In this document: piece by piece, positions 56,301 through 64,000 of the stretch
Layout: the number at the start of each line of letters is the position of its first letter
How positions within the stretch are numbered: position 1 is the first letter of the stretch
From: Sanderia malayensis
Taxonomy: Eukaryota > Cnidaria > Scyphozoa > Semaeostomeae > Pelagiidae
Length of the DNA stretch: 64,000 nt
Direction: 5' to 3'
Assembly: GCA_013076295.1 (NCBI GenBank)
Contig: RQOL01000535.1
Location: 124,001 to 188,000 of the forward strand
Notes under the pieces: model-generated
Database searches by the model: none
What the model was told of the DNA's origin: nothing
Seen by the model: only the letters and a program-made list of their open reading frames with translations
Made by a program: the position numbers and the translations under genes

Positions 56301-57391
56301 AACTACATTCTCACTCACAACATTACTAATATTAGATTCTTCTTTTGCAGAATTCGCTAACCCAATCTCTTCGGTTTTGTCATCCAATATCTTTTCAGAT
56401 GAAGATGAAGAAGATGAATCTTTTTCTTCAATTGGATTATTTTTCTTGCGTTTAGCTGCTTCGAAAGGGTTTTTAACTGCACCTGCGGTTTCATATGGCA
56501 CATTTTTGCCTTCATGTTTCTCTCTATTGTGTTGGAGGCGATAGTCACTGTTGAACTGGGAATTACACCCTTTTGCCTTGCATCTTATTTTTACTTGTCT
56601 TCTTTTCATAGCAGTGAAACATTAACATAGCCTGGTAAAAATAATTGTTCTCAGTTTTACTTCAGATGAAGAGACCCACTTGAAAAAAAGTTCTCAAAAG
56701 CTCAAACTCAGGCCTGGATAGGAAAATCTTGCTTTTCAAACAAGAGCACGACAAGAGCAAACAACAAGAGCTTACGCGAGAATTACAAAATTCAAAACAA
56801 ATGATTATGTGGATATGTCTTCAGAAAATAAAATTCAAAAAACAGAAAGATCATTATTTGAAGCAAATTTTTAAGTTACCTGAAAAGCTGCCGTTTCCCT
56901 TTCAAGTAGCGTAATACTTATTACTGTTACTATTTTTTTCAATTTTACGTTTGTTCGTCAGCTCAGCTTCATTCAGATAAAGGATTGCCAGAGAATGTTA
57001 TGTTGCTTCGCGGGATTCGCGCCTTCTGCACAGGTGGCGTCAGTCACTATGTTTATTTTCATTGAATAAATCGATCAGTGGAATTCGAACAATAGGGAAC
57101 AATAGAGTAGGCAGGAAACACAAATGGTTTCTCAGGTTCTCACCGAATGAAACCACACCAGCAAATTTCACATGGTCTTTGTAGGCACAGGGCAATAATG
57201 AAGAAAACTAGATCTTCAAAATGTTATGCATATTTGATTGCTTTTTGCGTAGTGATGCACTAAAGAATTTAATATAAACTTTCGTAACATAATTCTACCG
57301 ACCAAAAATCGAACTTTACCGAGTAAATTGCGAAACTCAATTCTTGGGGGGGTGTCACACCCCCCCACACCCCCCCATGGAACCGGCCCTG
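53389..57391. mobile_element. Complete 4.0-kb hAT element with 8-bp TSD
   Basis: Inverted ends CAGGGCCGGTTCC and GGAACCGGCCCTG are flanked by AGTACGAC at 53381-53388 and 57392-57399. G-runs lie just inside both ends (TTCTTGGGGGGG). One intact transposase ORF (53739-56609, minus) is inside. It splits the gypsy link region, which rejoins across the duplication. Confidence 0.96.
53739..56609 (-). CDS. hAT transposase (ZMYM1/DUF4371-like), intact
   Basis: This 956-residue ORF starts at ATG 56609. Domains in order: a C2H2 finger at residues 10-32 (C10, C15, H27, H32); an acidic Ser/Glu region (about 60-125); a TTF-type/BED-like zinc region around 255-335 (FCYVCSLF ... HFTSQSHRE); a DUF4371/RNase H-like core with SVMADTTPDTSNKDQM at about 455-470 as the first catalytic Asp region and CQAHRLSTFVERSS further on; and the C-terminal hAT dimerisation region with TVASNERSFSKLKLVKTKLR (about 890-915). 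The length suits the long ZMYM1-like hAT transposases. It would cut and paste the enclosing element. No stop or shift. Confidence 0.93.
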   Translation of the reverse strand: MKRRQVKIRCKAKGCNSQFNSDYRLQHNREKHEGKNVPYETAGAVKNPFEAAKRKKNNPIEEKDSSSSSSSEKILDDKTEEIGLANSAKEESNISNVVSENVVDEESESEAENSENDDTDDENDDYWISCAGKLKHLLSTLEQRGNSTLNILTQPCTPNIEEFAISANEFANEIKTQCNDLEKSAERLKVKIDRQKGSVQPGEAAALIEHDPGKREKDLSDSQRRFLINLGPYQPRLTVYPSNAFIGSGKQNKFSSTWFKDFPHLEYSVQNDAAFCYVCSLFPNGAGRPSADASWTINGVRQWHKMKSVGKGKKGKLIQHFTSQSHREALRDFARFTNPHQNVDVLLDLSRRHEMIKETDDAMFNTKIMLILCDAARTMAMQDLAFRGNTDKSSNFYEIVKLISRHCGILKYWQNQTRMRPYHVTYMSKDTQNELIKLLGDAVRHRMVKELEEVSAFSVMADTTPDTSNKDQMAIVVRYVVNAKPVERLLCLRILKDKSGEGHAAEILKALNGCSVDPQKLVFQSYDFASCMSGKYKGCQRVLSDKIQEDFPHKKEILYIPCQAHRLSTFVERSSKASSLVSSMFDILQSLYTFFSSSTKRSEALEKAQVEIEGALKMRNLSQTRWIARSESIDSVWISLTVIVSLLEQIMDRQLDCDKNTQDQAKAILKKMKTFDFVFSLATMRFIMRRCKVLVVQLQEEGLNLLDALELVSSTTRALEKIRNEDDVQKQIEATTQIAMHMGINPEEEFQHRHRRRLIPRRIDENRDNEEVFSFQTFYSKEIYSVLDQIITDCKENWGSILKKIKPFTVLLPPWDNLSEEQAEDLEHLLSGKFSSGSLIAELTVLREDFQEKKLVKNMTVCEIAKFVYSRRNIYPASNTAYTFLQTAPITVASNERSFSKLKLVKTKLRSTMLQDRLESLMLISCEKDFSENVNLKDVVRNWIHLKNRRVRFDTS

Positions 57392-57399
57392 AGTACGAC

Positions 57400-58600
57400 C
57401 CTGGGTACTTATGAGCAAGAAACCAGCACAGGCTCCAGGAAGTAATGAAAACACCCTTGAACTGCGTGATAATTTTATCTGTAGAGAATGGATCGACTAT
57501 GGCAACAGAAAAACGCGAAAATTAGATAAAAGCAGGTTTTTCTCAAATAATCCTGGTTTTTCTCCAGATAAACCTGGTTTTTCTAAATTTTGATATTTTC
57601 TGTTGTGAATCCTGGTTTTTCTCAAATAAACCAGGTTTTTCAGATATTTTCATCGAATGCTATTGTGACTCGCCTAGTGCAATTGCAAGTAGAGAAAACA
57701 TTTGCACGGATTCAGGAAGAGTTTCATTGGCCGCATTTCTATCCCCAAACAGAACTCCCTTGTAAACATTGTCTTACATGTCAAAAGAATAAAGTAATTC
57801 CTAATCCCAGATGGGCTATGAAGCCAATTGAAGTCGTACCAGTCCCATTTTACATGGTTGGCATGGACATGATTGGACCACTGAAGACTACATCGAGATG
57901 TAATTGGTATATTATCAATATTGACTATTTCACCAAATATGTCGAAGCATACACTATCCCTGGTGAGAAGGCAGAAACAGTCAGTAGGTGTGTTGAAGAT
58001 CTGTGTTCACTGCATAGTGTTTTATCAATTATCCAGAGAGATAAAGGTTCTAATTTTATTTCTCGCCTATTCATAGAGGTATGTGCTCAATTTGGTATAG
58101 AACATTGTACAACTACGGCGCATCATCCCCAATGTGATGGGTTGACAGAACGTTCGAATGCGACTTTGAAGTCTCTGTTATGTATGTGAGCCGATAAGGA
58201 TGAGCATAATTTTGATGTTGACTTATTTAGTGCACTACAAGCTCTAAGAGTAACAAAACATGCCTCAACTATTATTTCACCGTTGCAACTGTTATCCGAA
58301 GACTGCCTACAATACCGTCTTCGATAGAGAAGCAGAATAACTTTCAAGACTGATCGCATGCCGGTAGTGCATTATACGTGAACTTTGCAATCGATTAACA
58401 AACCTTAAGCAAGTTGCTTTACCGGCTATTAAGCAATCTTAGCAGAAACAGCAAGAAGAGTATGATGCACGAAACCTTTCATTGTGTTCATTCCCCTCTG
58501 ATTTCGCATTGCTGAGCATGTGGATGTGACTCAAAGTTTACTGGTCCATGTCAAGTCATAAAATGCTTTGACTCTGATTATCGAATAAGAAGTTGTAGTG
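57400..58600 (+). pseudogene. Ty3/Gypsy integrase, partly decayed
   Basis: After the hAT duplication the link region continues to about 57530. A CTGGTTTTTCT repeat block follows, then VEKTFARIQEEFHWPHFY and CKHCLTCQKNK (the CxxC of the zinc domain; its His pair is lost to the repeat block). The core has GMDMIGP (first Asp), QRDKGSNF (second Asp) and LTERSN (Glu), with exactly 35 residues between the second Asp and Glu. An early TGA at 58187 and later stops end it, although C-terminal homology (ALRVTKHASTIISPLQL) continues to about 58300. It would insert the cDNA into the genome; this copy is inactive. Confidence 0.85.
57535..57645. repeat. CTGGTTTTTCTC short repeat block
   Basis: Five or six copies of (C)CTGGTTTTTCT, several followed by CAAATAA or CCAGATAA, interrupt the integrase zinc-binding region. 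Confidence 0.6.
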
Positions 58601-58906
58601 AAGTTACGTATTTTTAGATTTCTTTCATTTTGCCCTCTTCTCGATCACTTCCTCTATTTCATCATCTCGCGTCATTCAAATTACATTCTAATTATATTTA
58701 TGCATCGTCACTCTCATCCTTCTAGAAACACTTTTTGCTTCGTCATCATGATTTTTAGAGTAATAGAAATACGTCTCAATTATTGTAATTAGTCAATCAG
58801 AGTCAGTCATTAAAAAATCAACACACTGTATCGTTTCTCTCTGGCTCCGTGCACCTTGCACGTAAAACACACAACATAGAAAGCAGCGTTCGTTGGATAG
58901 TCTCTG
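58601..58906. other. Probable gypsy 3' end
   Basis: No ORF is seen. GTTTCTCTCTGGCTCCGTGC (58833-58852) is inverted relative to 32941-32985. No LTR pair could be established. Confidence 0.35.
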
Positions 58907-61900
58907 TAGACCAGGCTATACTGGAGGGAGGTGCCACTTTTGGGCGGAGAAATTTAAATGGGCATTTTTATAATCCTTAACACGTGGGGATTACGAAATG
59001 AGACGGTGATCGGTGATTTGTTGGGGTTTAAGGTGTAAAAACGGGGGTTAAAGTGTTACCACTTGACGAAAAACCCTCTGCGGAGGAGCAATTCGTTTTT
59101 TTTGCTCTCTGCGCCGTGGTATTGACTTTTCTTCCTGATTTTAAGATAAATTGGCCAACAGTTAGTTAAAATAGTTGCAATACATCATGATTATTCGTTT
59201 ATATGGGTCACGTGATCAATTGCAACAGTTAGAATTCCCGGATTTAAAATGTCAAAAATGAGAAAAATACCCACCTGGTCTTCTGCAAAGTTCTGAACAG
59301 TAAATACCAGATAACAAACATAGATAAACTGAACTGAACAGAACCGTCTTTAGTAAAAATTAAAATCTCTAATCATCGTCATCAGGTTCCTCTTCACTCT
59401 TTCGTCGTCCTCATATGATATTTCAAATTCATCTCCCAAGAGTAGTTCCTCTATTTCATCCGGGAAAGCGCGATCTATCCATTCTATTTCATTCATAGCC
59501 TCCCAACCATGTTGTGCAAGATCAGGTAGCTCTATTATTGCTTGGTCTGCTTGCTTCCAGATTCTCGCAATTACATTTGCTCGCAAAGTATGGAGTCGTA
59601 ACGATGCAAAGCAAGGGGGCAGCAACGTTATGTCGATTACTTTATTTTGCTGTATGAATTTCTTTTCAAAGATCTTTCGTACGGCATTTACATTCCTTTG
59701 GCGAAAACCGTAGAGCAGACAAACATATTCTTCAATGCCATTCATAGTTTCTTCTGTTGCATTCCATGATGATCCAAGTGAATTGAAAGTGGCAACACAT
59801 TTTTCATTGTTGTTCACTACCTTCCAGCATGCTGCTTTCCCCTTCCAAAAAAAATAGGAGACATAATCATTGCCCGTAAATGCGTGAAAACCTATCAAAG
59901 AGAACTTCTTGCATTCATCCATCTCTATGTCGCTAAGCATCATGCCTTTCCTATGTATACCTGTCCCAAAATCCAGATAAACGTAGGTCTGACTGTTCAT
60001 TATACTCAGAAGGTTAACCAAAATGTCAATATCGGCTGATGGAGATCGGACAACGACATATTTTGATGGGTACCTGTCTAAAGCATGGCAACAATGTAAC
60101 GCTATCTTGGTGTCGGCCTCTTCTTGGTTACTGGAAAGTGCTTCTTCTCGACAGGCACAGGAGAGCGTGAACTTACAACATTGGTTCTCGATCGAGAAAA
60201 ATAACTCAGTACAACAGAGCATGTTTAAAGCCTGAATGCGATTGTCCTTCACGGTTTCAAGCATCAGCTCAATAAATCGCTGCTTATTTTCACCATTTTT
60301 GAGAAAATCCGAAAAGTTCCGAGGTATTTTTGACTTTGGAGACTTGATTATTATTTTCTCAGAGCTGCCTCTTTTATTTCTTTCGCCAGCTTTGAGCGAA
60401 ATTGGTCTATACGTGTCAGCGACAATATCGACGCGAAAAAAACCAGTTGGAAGTGAATTTAAAAACTTCCAAGTAAGCTCCTCGTATCTTTCAGGTATGC
60501 TGGTTAGTGTGCGAATAGCTGCCATCAAATCGATAATATAGGTGGAAGTATTCTGTCTTGGAGGCTGACTTTCTCTAGGGTGCAGCAGTTTTTTTTCACA
60601 ATACTTCATCAGGACATTTTGGAGCTTACTCTTCGTCGTTATCCTCCTGGATCCATCTGCATTTGCCAAGCTGAGCGGAACCGGGCATAATGGAAAGCAT
60701 AGCGCGGCGTCAAAATCGATTGCTCGCTCATTTCTTCCTGAGATTGCAAGTAGTATTCCAAGGACATTTCGGTTCGCTTCAATGCTCTTCGACTGATTGC
60801 TCGAGGTGACTGTCACTTTTCTATTGGTGCTTCTGAACAGCTTTGCATTCGTTCTTTTAATTGGACTATGGAAGTCGATATCGGCTTTTTCGATTCGGTT
60901 TTCTCTGAAGCTTGCATATGTGTCTTTTCCAATTTGTTGAAGATGGATCATATTCTCTGCCACAGGAGTGGGCGTTGGAATTCCCGAGCTTAGGTTCCAC
61001 AGTTTATTTTTTTCTAGGTTTGGATCGAACGGGTTCAGATATTCTTCTTTCAGAATTTTAACAATGTTTGTAACAAACTTTTCTGTTTTTAACACTTGTG
61101 ATGGGCGAAGTGGTTTGTACAGAGTTGAACTTGCTTCTACTTCGGCCATGCTCAATAAAGCATTTGTATTCTTTGCTTGCTCTGCTCTGTTAAGGATCCA
61201 CTTCAAGATCCCAGAAGAACTTGCAGCAAAGTTCTTTATTCCACCTGTCGTTTTGGCCTCTCGGTTGAGGGTTTGTTCGCCACGCTGGTCCACGGCCACC
61301 CTGTGTGGATACATTTCCTGAGCCTGCACGGAAATCCCCTTATCTTTCAGTAGGTCCTTCAATCCTGGATACAGGTTTTCGATTCTTTCCAATACGGCAA
61401 CGTAATGAGATCCATATCTAGCGTAATTTTGCTTGTCTAGAGCAAAATAGAACGGCAGGAAAAACTTCCAACAGAACACCCGCAAGTCCAAGTTGTTTTC
61501 TTGAACTGCTTGATGAGCCAACTGCTGCATCTCCATTAGGTCGATGTAAAGAGATAGCCAGAATTGAGGTGTGATTCCATGCTTGCCATCTCGAATTTCT
61601 TCCTTAAATTCTTCATACTTCACGAGGAACCTGTCATTACTGAATGTGATATCTTCATAATAATCACTGTCATTAGCGATCTCATTGTACACTTCTGGGA
61701 TGTTTGTGCCCGTTTGGACACAATATCTTTCAAATAGCAGACGTTCAAGCGCTTCTGACATAGCCCCATGCACAGTCCAAGCTCGGTTGTAATGACTGCC
61801 AGACAATACACCGTTCAAACTACCCGAAGAGCATACATCTGCTTGGAATATTACATCTTCGATTCCTGAACCACAGACGATTTTTCCTAACACAGCAAAA

Positions 61901-64000
61901 TTCTCTTCAATGAAATGAAACTGGCCAAGGTGGATCAGAACATTGCTGAATTGATCAGGAAAGTTCCAAATCAGTTTGAGTGCGTTCATTGCTGCTCCGA
62001 CATCCACTGTCACGTTGACATATGGCATGTTAACTTGAACAGATACTTGTTGAAGATAATTAAGATACTTATAGATGGTTGAAAATTCCGTGACTTTTTG
62101 GTCAATGGGTGGCAAATAGGTCATGCGGAGGTCATACGGACTTGCAAGACGTGTTCTTCTTACTTTGGTGCACCAACCTGAATAGCTTGAGGTTGTTTGA
62201 TCTGCAGCATTCAGCATTCTTATTACTGTCCAAACAAAGTGTCTCGTAAGGAATGGCAAAACGTCGAAGCTGTTATCCTCTGAAACAAGACCCGTTAATC
62301 TTGGTGGCTCTTTTTTCGCATCTACAATGATTCTCTCTGGTTCGGTTTCAGGAACGTTCAACATTCTATTTCTTTTTCTCTCAAATTGTATGCGAAGTTG
62401 GGGTGTGATGGTAAGCGGAGATTCTTCTTGGAATGCGATCATATGGGTGGAGTTTATTGCCCCATGGCCAGTTTGTGTTTCTATGTTCATGTCAAAGTTG
62501 TCGACCCAGAAATAGGTAAGGACGGTATTGTCATTTGTTGCCGGTTTAACAGGAAGTATTCCGCTCATTGTTGCCAATAACTGTGCTGTCTCCGCTTGGT
62601 CAGTCTCAACCTCGCAAACCAGATTGTAGTTGATGCAGTGACCAAAGAGATTTGCTATTTGAATCGGCTTCTTTTGCCCAGTAGTGCTGTGCAAACCAAG
62701 TCCCAGTAAGAAATGCTTAGCTGTTATGAATTTGCCCTTCCTCACTCCATGAACTAGGTCTGCCGAGTAGGATTTGACCAAACGATTTGCATGGTCACTT
62801 TTTGCATGATATTTTGTGGTTAAAAGATCTCGCAGAAAAGATTCAACTGAAGAGGGTGGTTCCCTTGCAGTGGAAGTGACTTCATCAGTCATTATTGGCC
62901 ATGATAGTGCGGGAGTCTCTTTGGCAAAACGAAGAATATCTTCACGCAAGAACTGTGCAGCTTGTTTGATGATGTGTTCACGATCATTGAAAAGAGTATG
63001 GCTATCAATTGCGTTTGCATTCACCACAACTTCAGGAATATTTTTGCTCACTGAGAGAAAGTAAAGCTGATCTCCAAAGACAGAAATTATCCTTGACTTC
63101 AACTTACTTCTGTATCGGGTATCGTCAGTTTGAAGCTCAAAGATATCATGAAGAACCTTCATGGATACAACTTGGTTTTCATCTATTATCCTCTCTCTGA
63201 TACACTGGACAACAGCTTCAAAATTCCCACTTGATCGTTGCTCGCCTGTATCTTCTTGAGTTGATGTAATGCGAATCTTTGCTTTTCGAGTGTATTCTTT
63301 GTAGCAAAAATCATGATATTTGAACTCTTTCGCAATGAGGTCAAGATCTTTAATTTCAAAAAATAAGCTTTGGTCTTCATTAGCTTCTGCTGCTTGTTTC
63401 ATTGTCATTACCGCTTGATGTGTTGAAACGGTTATGGGGAGATGATGCTTTTGCTGTCTTTTAACTCGATACTTGTGGCAGAAGTTACATTCCTTTGGAT
63501 AAACGCCTCTAACCCCACCCCCAAAACAATCGGAAGACTTGATTCTTTTTGGCCGTGGTTGATCATAGGTTGAATCAGTAGAGGTTCCTTGTGCACTATC
63601 TACAACTTTTTTATCGCTTAAAATCTTAACAAATTTCTTATAGCATGGATCGAGGTGTATTCCATGTACATTTGGATCTATTTCATCAGGAATTCCATTA
63701 CATTGATCCTTGTGATTCTTTTCACCATCAAGCTCTTCTCTCAACCGTTTTGCAGCATAAAGTTTTTCCTTATTTATATCAGAGATCGCCTTAATATTGC
63801 TGTATTTGCTTTCTTTAATTTTGTAATGAACTATGCACGATAGCTTTTGCCATTCCATTTTTACATTTCTAAAACATGAATGGAAATAATATCAACGTTG
63901 AAATTGCTTAGAAATACATTGGCCCGGTAAAAACGTGACGTGGTGAACTATTTTTCTATCCCTGTGTGTCCTTGTTCAAAACAATTTACTATTTTCCTTG
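58907..64000 (-). mobile_element. Large Academ-like DNA element (5' end beyond window)
   Basis: The 3' terminal region begins with TAGACCAGGCT at 58907 and includes CCTCTGCGGAGGAGC at 59075-59089, both shared with 26843-27019. It then leads to the 1502-codon ORF. The matching 5' terminus was not found before 64000. Assignment to Academ-like elements rests on the protein architecture (Cys-rich N-terminus plus an XPG-type nuclease) and is an inference. Confidence 0.55.
59350..63858 (-). CDS. 1502-residue zinc-finger/putative transposase/FEN-XPG-like nuclease protein
   Basis: An uninterrupted ORF from ATG 63858. The N-terminal ~190 residues hold a Cys/His cluster: C8, C53, HLDPC72, C124NFC127 and YHDFC185YKEYTR. 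The middle, about residues 610-720, has VDVGAAMNALKLIW, LIHLGQFHFIEENFAVLGK and GSLNGVLSGSHYNRAWTVHG, a block found in many multicopy cnidarian proteins that may be the RNase H-fold transposase. The C-terminus has acidic motifs EEADTK (about 1246), SADIDIL (about 1274) and HAFTGNDYVS (about 1325), spaced like the EAE, DxD and GxD(Y) motifs of FEN1/XPG nucleases. The final ~110 residues (LPPCFASLRLHTLRANVIAR) recur in fragments at 27772-28038. Likely a self-encoded transposition protein of an Academ-like element; a host role is unproven. Confidence 0.65.
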   Translation of the reverse strand: MEWQKLSCIVHYKIKESKYSNIKAISDINKEKLYAAKRLREELDGEKNHKDQCNGIPDEIDPNVHGIHLDPCYKKFVKILSDKKVVDSAQGTSTDSTYDQPRPKRIKSSDCFGGGVRGVYPKECNFCHKYRVKRQQKHHLPITVSTHQAVMTMKQAAEANEDQSLFFEIKDLDLIAKEFKYHDFCYKEYTRKAKIRITSTQEDTGEQRSSGNFEAVVQCIRERIIDENQVVSMKVLHDIFELQTDDTRYRSKLKSRIISVFGDQLYFLSVSKNIPEVVVNANAIDSHTLFNDREHIIKQAAQFLREDILRFAKETPALSWPIMTDEVTSTAREPPSSVESFLRDLLTTKYHAKSDHANRLVKSYSADLVHGVRKGKFITAKHFLLGLGLHSTTGQKKPIQIANLFGHCINYNLVCEVETDQAETAQLLATMSGILPVKPATNDNTVLTYFWVDNFDMNIETQTGHGAINSTHMIAFQEESPLTITPQLRIQFERKRNRMLNVPETEPERIIVDAKKEPPRLTGLVSEDNSFDVLPFLTRHFVWTVIRMLNAADQTTSSYSGWCTKVRRTRLASPYDLRMTYLPPIDQKVTEFSTIYKYLNYLQQVSVQVNMPYVNVTVDVGAAMNALKLIWNFPDQFSNVLIHLGQFHFIEENFAVLGKIVCGSGIEDVIFQADVCSSGSLNGVLSGSHYNRAWTVHGAMSEALERLLFERYCVQTGTNIPEVYNEIANDSDYYEDITFSNDRFLVKYEEFKEEIRDGKHGITPQFWLSLYIDLMEMQQLAHQAVQENNLDLRVFCWKFFLPFYFALDKQNYARYGSHYVAVLERIENLYPGLKDLLKDKGISVQAQEMYPHRVAVDQRGEQTLNREAKTTGGIKNFAASSSGILKWILNRAEQAKNTNALLSMAEVEASSTLYKPLRPSQVLKTEKFVTNIVKILKEEYLNPFDPNLEKNKLWNLSSGIPTPTPVAENMIHLQQIGKDTYASFRENRIEKADIDFHSPIKRTNAKLFRSTNRKVTVTSSNQSKSIEANRNVLGILLAISGRNERAIDFDAALCFPLCPVPLSLANADGSRRITTKSKLQNVLMKYCEKKLLHPRESQPPRQNTSTYIIDLMAAIRTLTSIPERYEELTWKFLNSLPTGFFRVDIVADTYRPISLKAGERNKRGSSEKIIIKSPKSKIPRNFSDFLKNGENKQRFIELMLETVKDNRIQALNMLCCTELFFSIENQCCKFTLSCACREEALSSNQEEADTKIALHCCHALDRYPSKYVVVRSPSADIDILVNLLSIMNSQTYVYLDFGTGIHRKGMMLSDIEMDECKKFSLIGFHAFTGNDYVSYFFWKGKAACWKVVNNNEKCVATFNSLGSSWNATEETMNGIEEYVCLLYGFRQRNVNAVRKIFEKKFIQQNKVIDITLLPPCFASLRLHTLRANVIARIWKQADQAIIELPDLAQHGWEAMNEIEWIDRAFPDEIEELLLGDEFEISYEDDERVKRNLMTMIRDFNFY

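Noticed and set aside
54628..56548. Several + strand ORFs within the hAT transposase
   Set aside because: Antisense shadows of the 956-codon ORF.
1..64000. tRNA, rRNA or bacterial operon features
   Set aside because: No cloverleaf with A/B boxes, no rRNA core sequence and no operon structure could be recognised by eye. A tRNAscan or Rfam run would be needed to exclude small RNAs.

Overview
This is animal nuclear DNA: AT-rich, short exons with consensus GT-AG introns, and a dense load of eukaryotic transposable elements (TEs). The TE mix (Ty3/Gypsy and BEL/Pao retroelements, PIF/Harbinger, hAT, pogo, a MULE-like gene, and large zinc-finger/nuclease ORFs of a type common in cnidarians) suggests a cnidarian, perhaps an anthozoan. 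That placement is inference from style; no species can be named.

Region 1 (1-26042, + strand) is the C-terminal ~930 codons of one host gene, SMC4 (condensin ATPase core subunit), in 31 phase-consistent exons with no disruption. The N-terminal head and Walker A lie upstream of the window. Its introns carry many insertions: a TTAA-flanked element (2921-3950), a C2H2-finger ORF (6168-6668) beside a GATC-rich ~62-bp satellite (6830-7640), a 3-kb foldback (9062-12040), a pogo element (12956-14093), a second foldback (14311-15660) holding a small hAT MITE, and a SAP-domain element (18812-20380). None touches an exon.

Region 2 (26043-33200) is intergenic TE debris: the 3' end of a large Academ-like element, a TA-flanked MITE, a Harbinger MITE, and an inverted-repeat element with a decayed nuclease-type coding fragment.

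Region 3 (33200-58600) is best read as one old, dead Ty3/Gypsy element (gag, protease, RT, RNase H, link region, integrase in order on +) split by later insertions. These are a MULE-like gene within 34.8-39.8 kb, a MITE inside RNase H (40677-41304), a BEL/Pao element (about 41458-53285, itself holding TTAA elements, a Harbinger MITE and a complete PIF/Harbinger element), and a complete 4.0-kb hAT element (53389-57391). Target-site duplications support several of these nestings directly.

Region 4 (58900-64000) is a large, apparently young element with an intact 1502-codon ORF (- strand). It has an N-terminal Cys/His zinc domain, a middle region that may be the transposase, and C-terminal acidic motifs spaced like FEN/XPG nucleases. 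Related C-terminal fragments occur elsewhere in the window. Intact ORFs in the hAT, PIF/Harbinger and Academ-like elements suggest recent activity.
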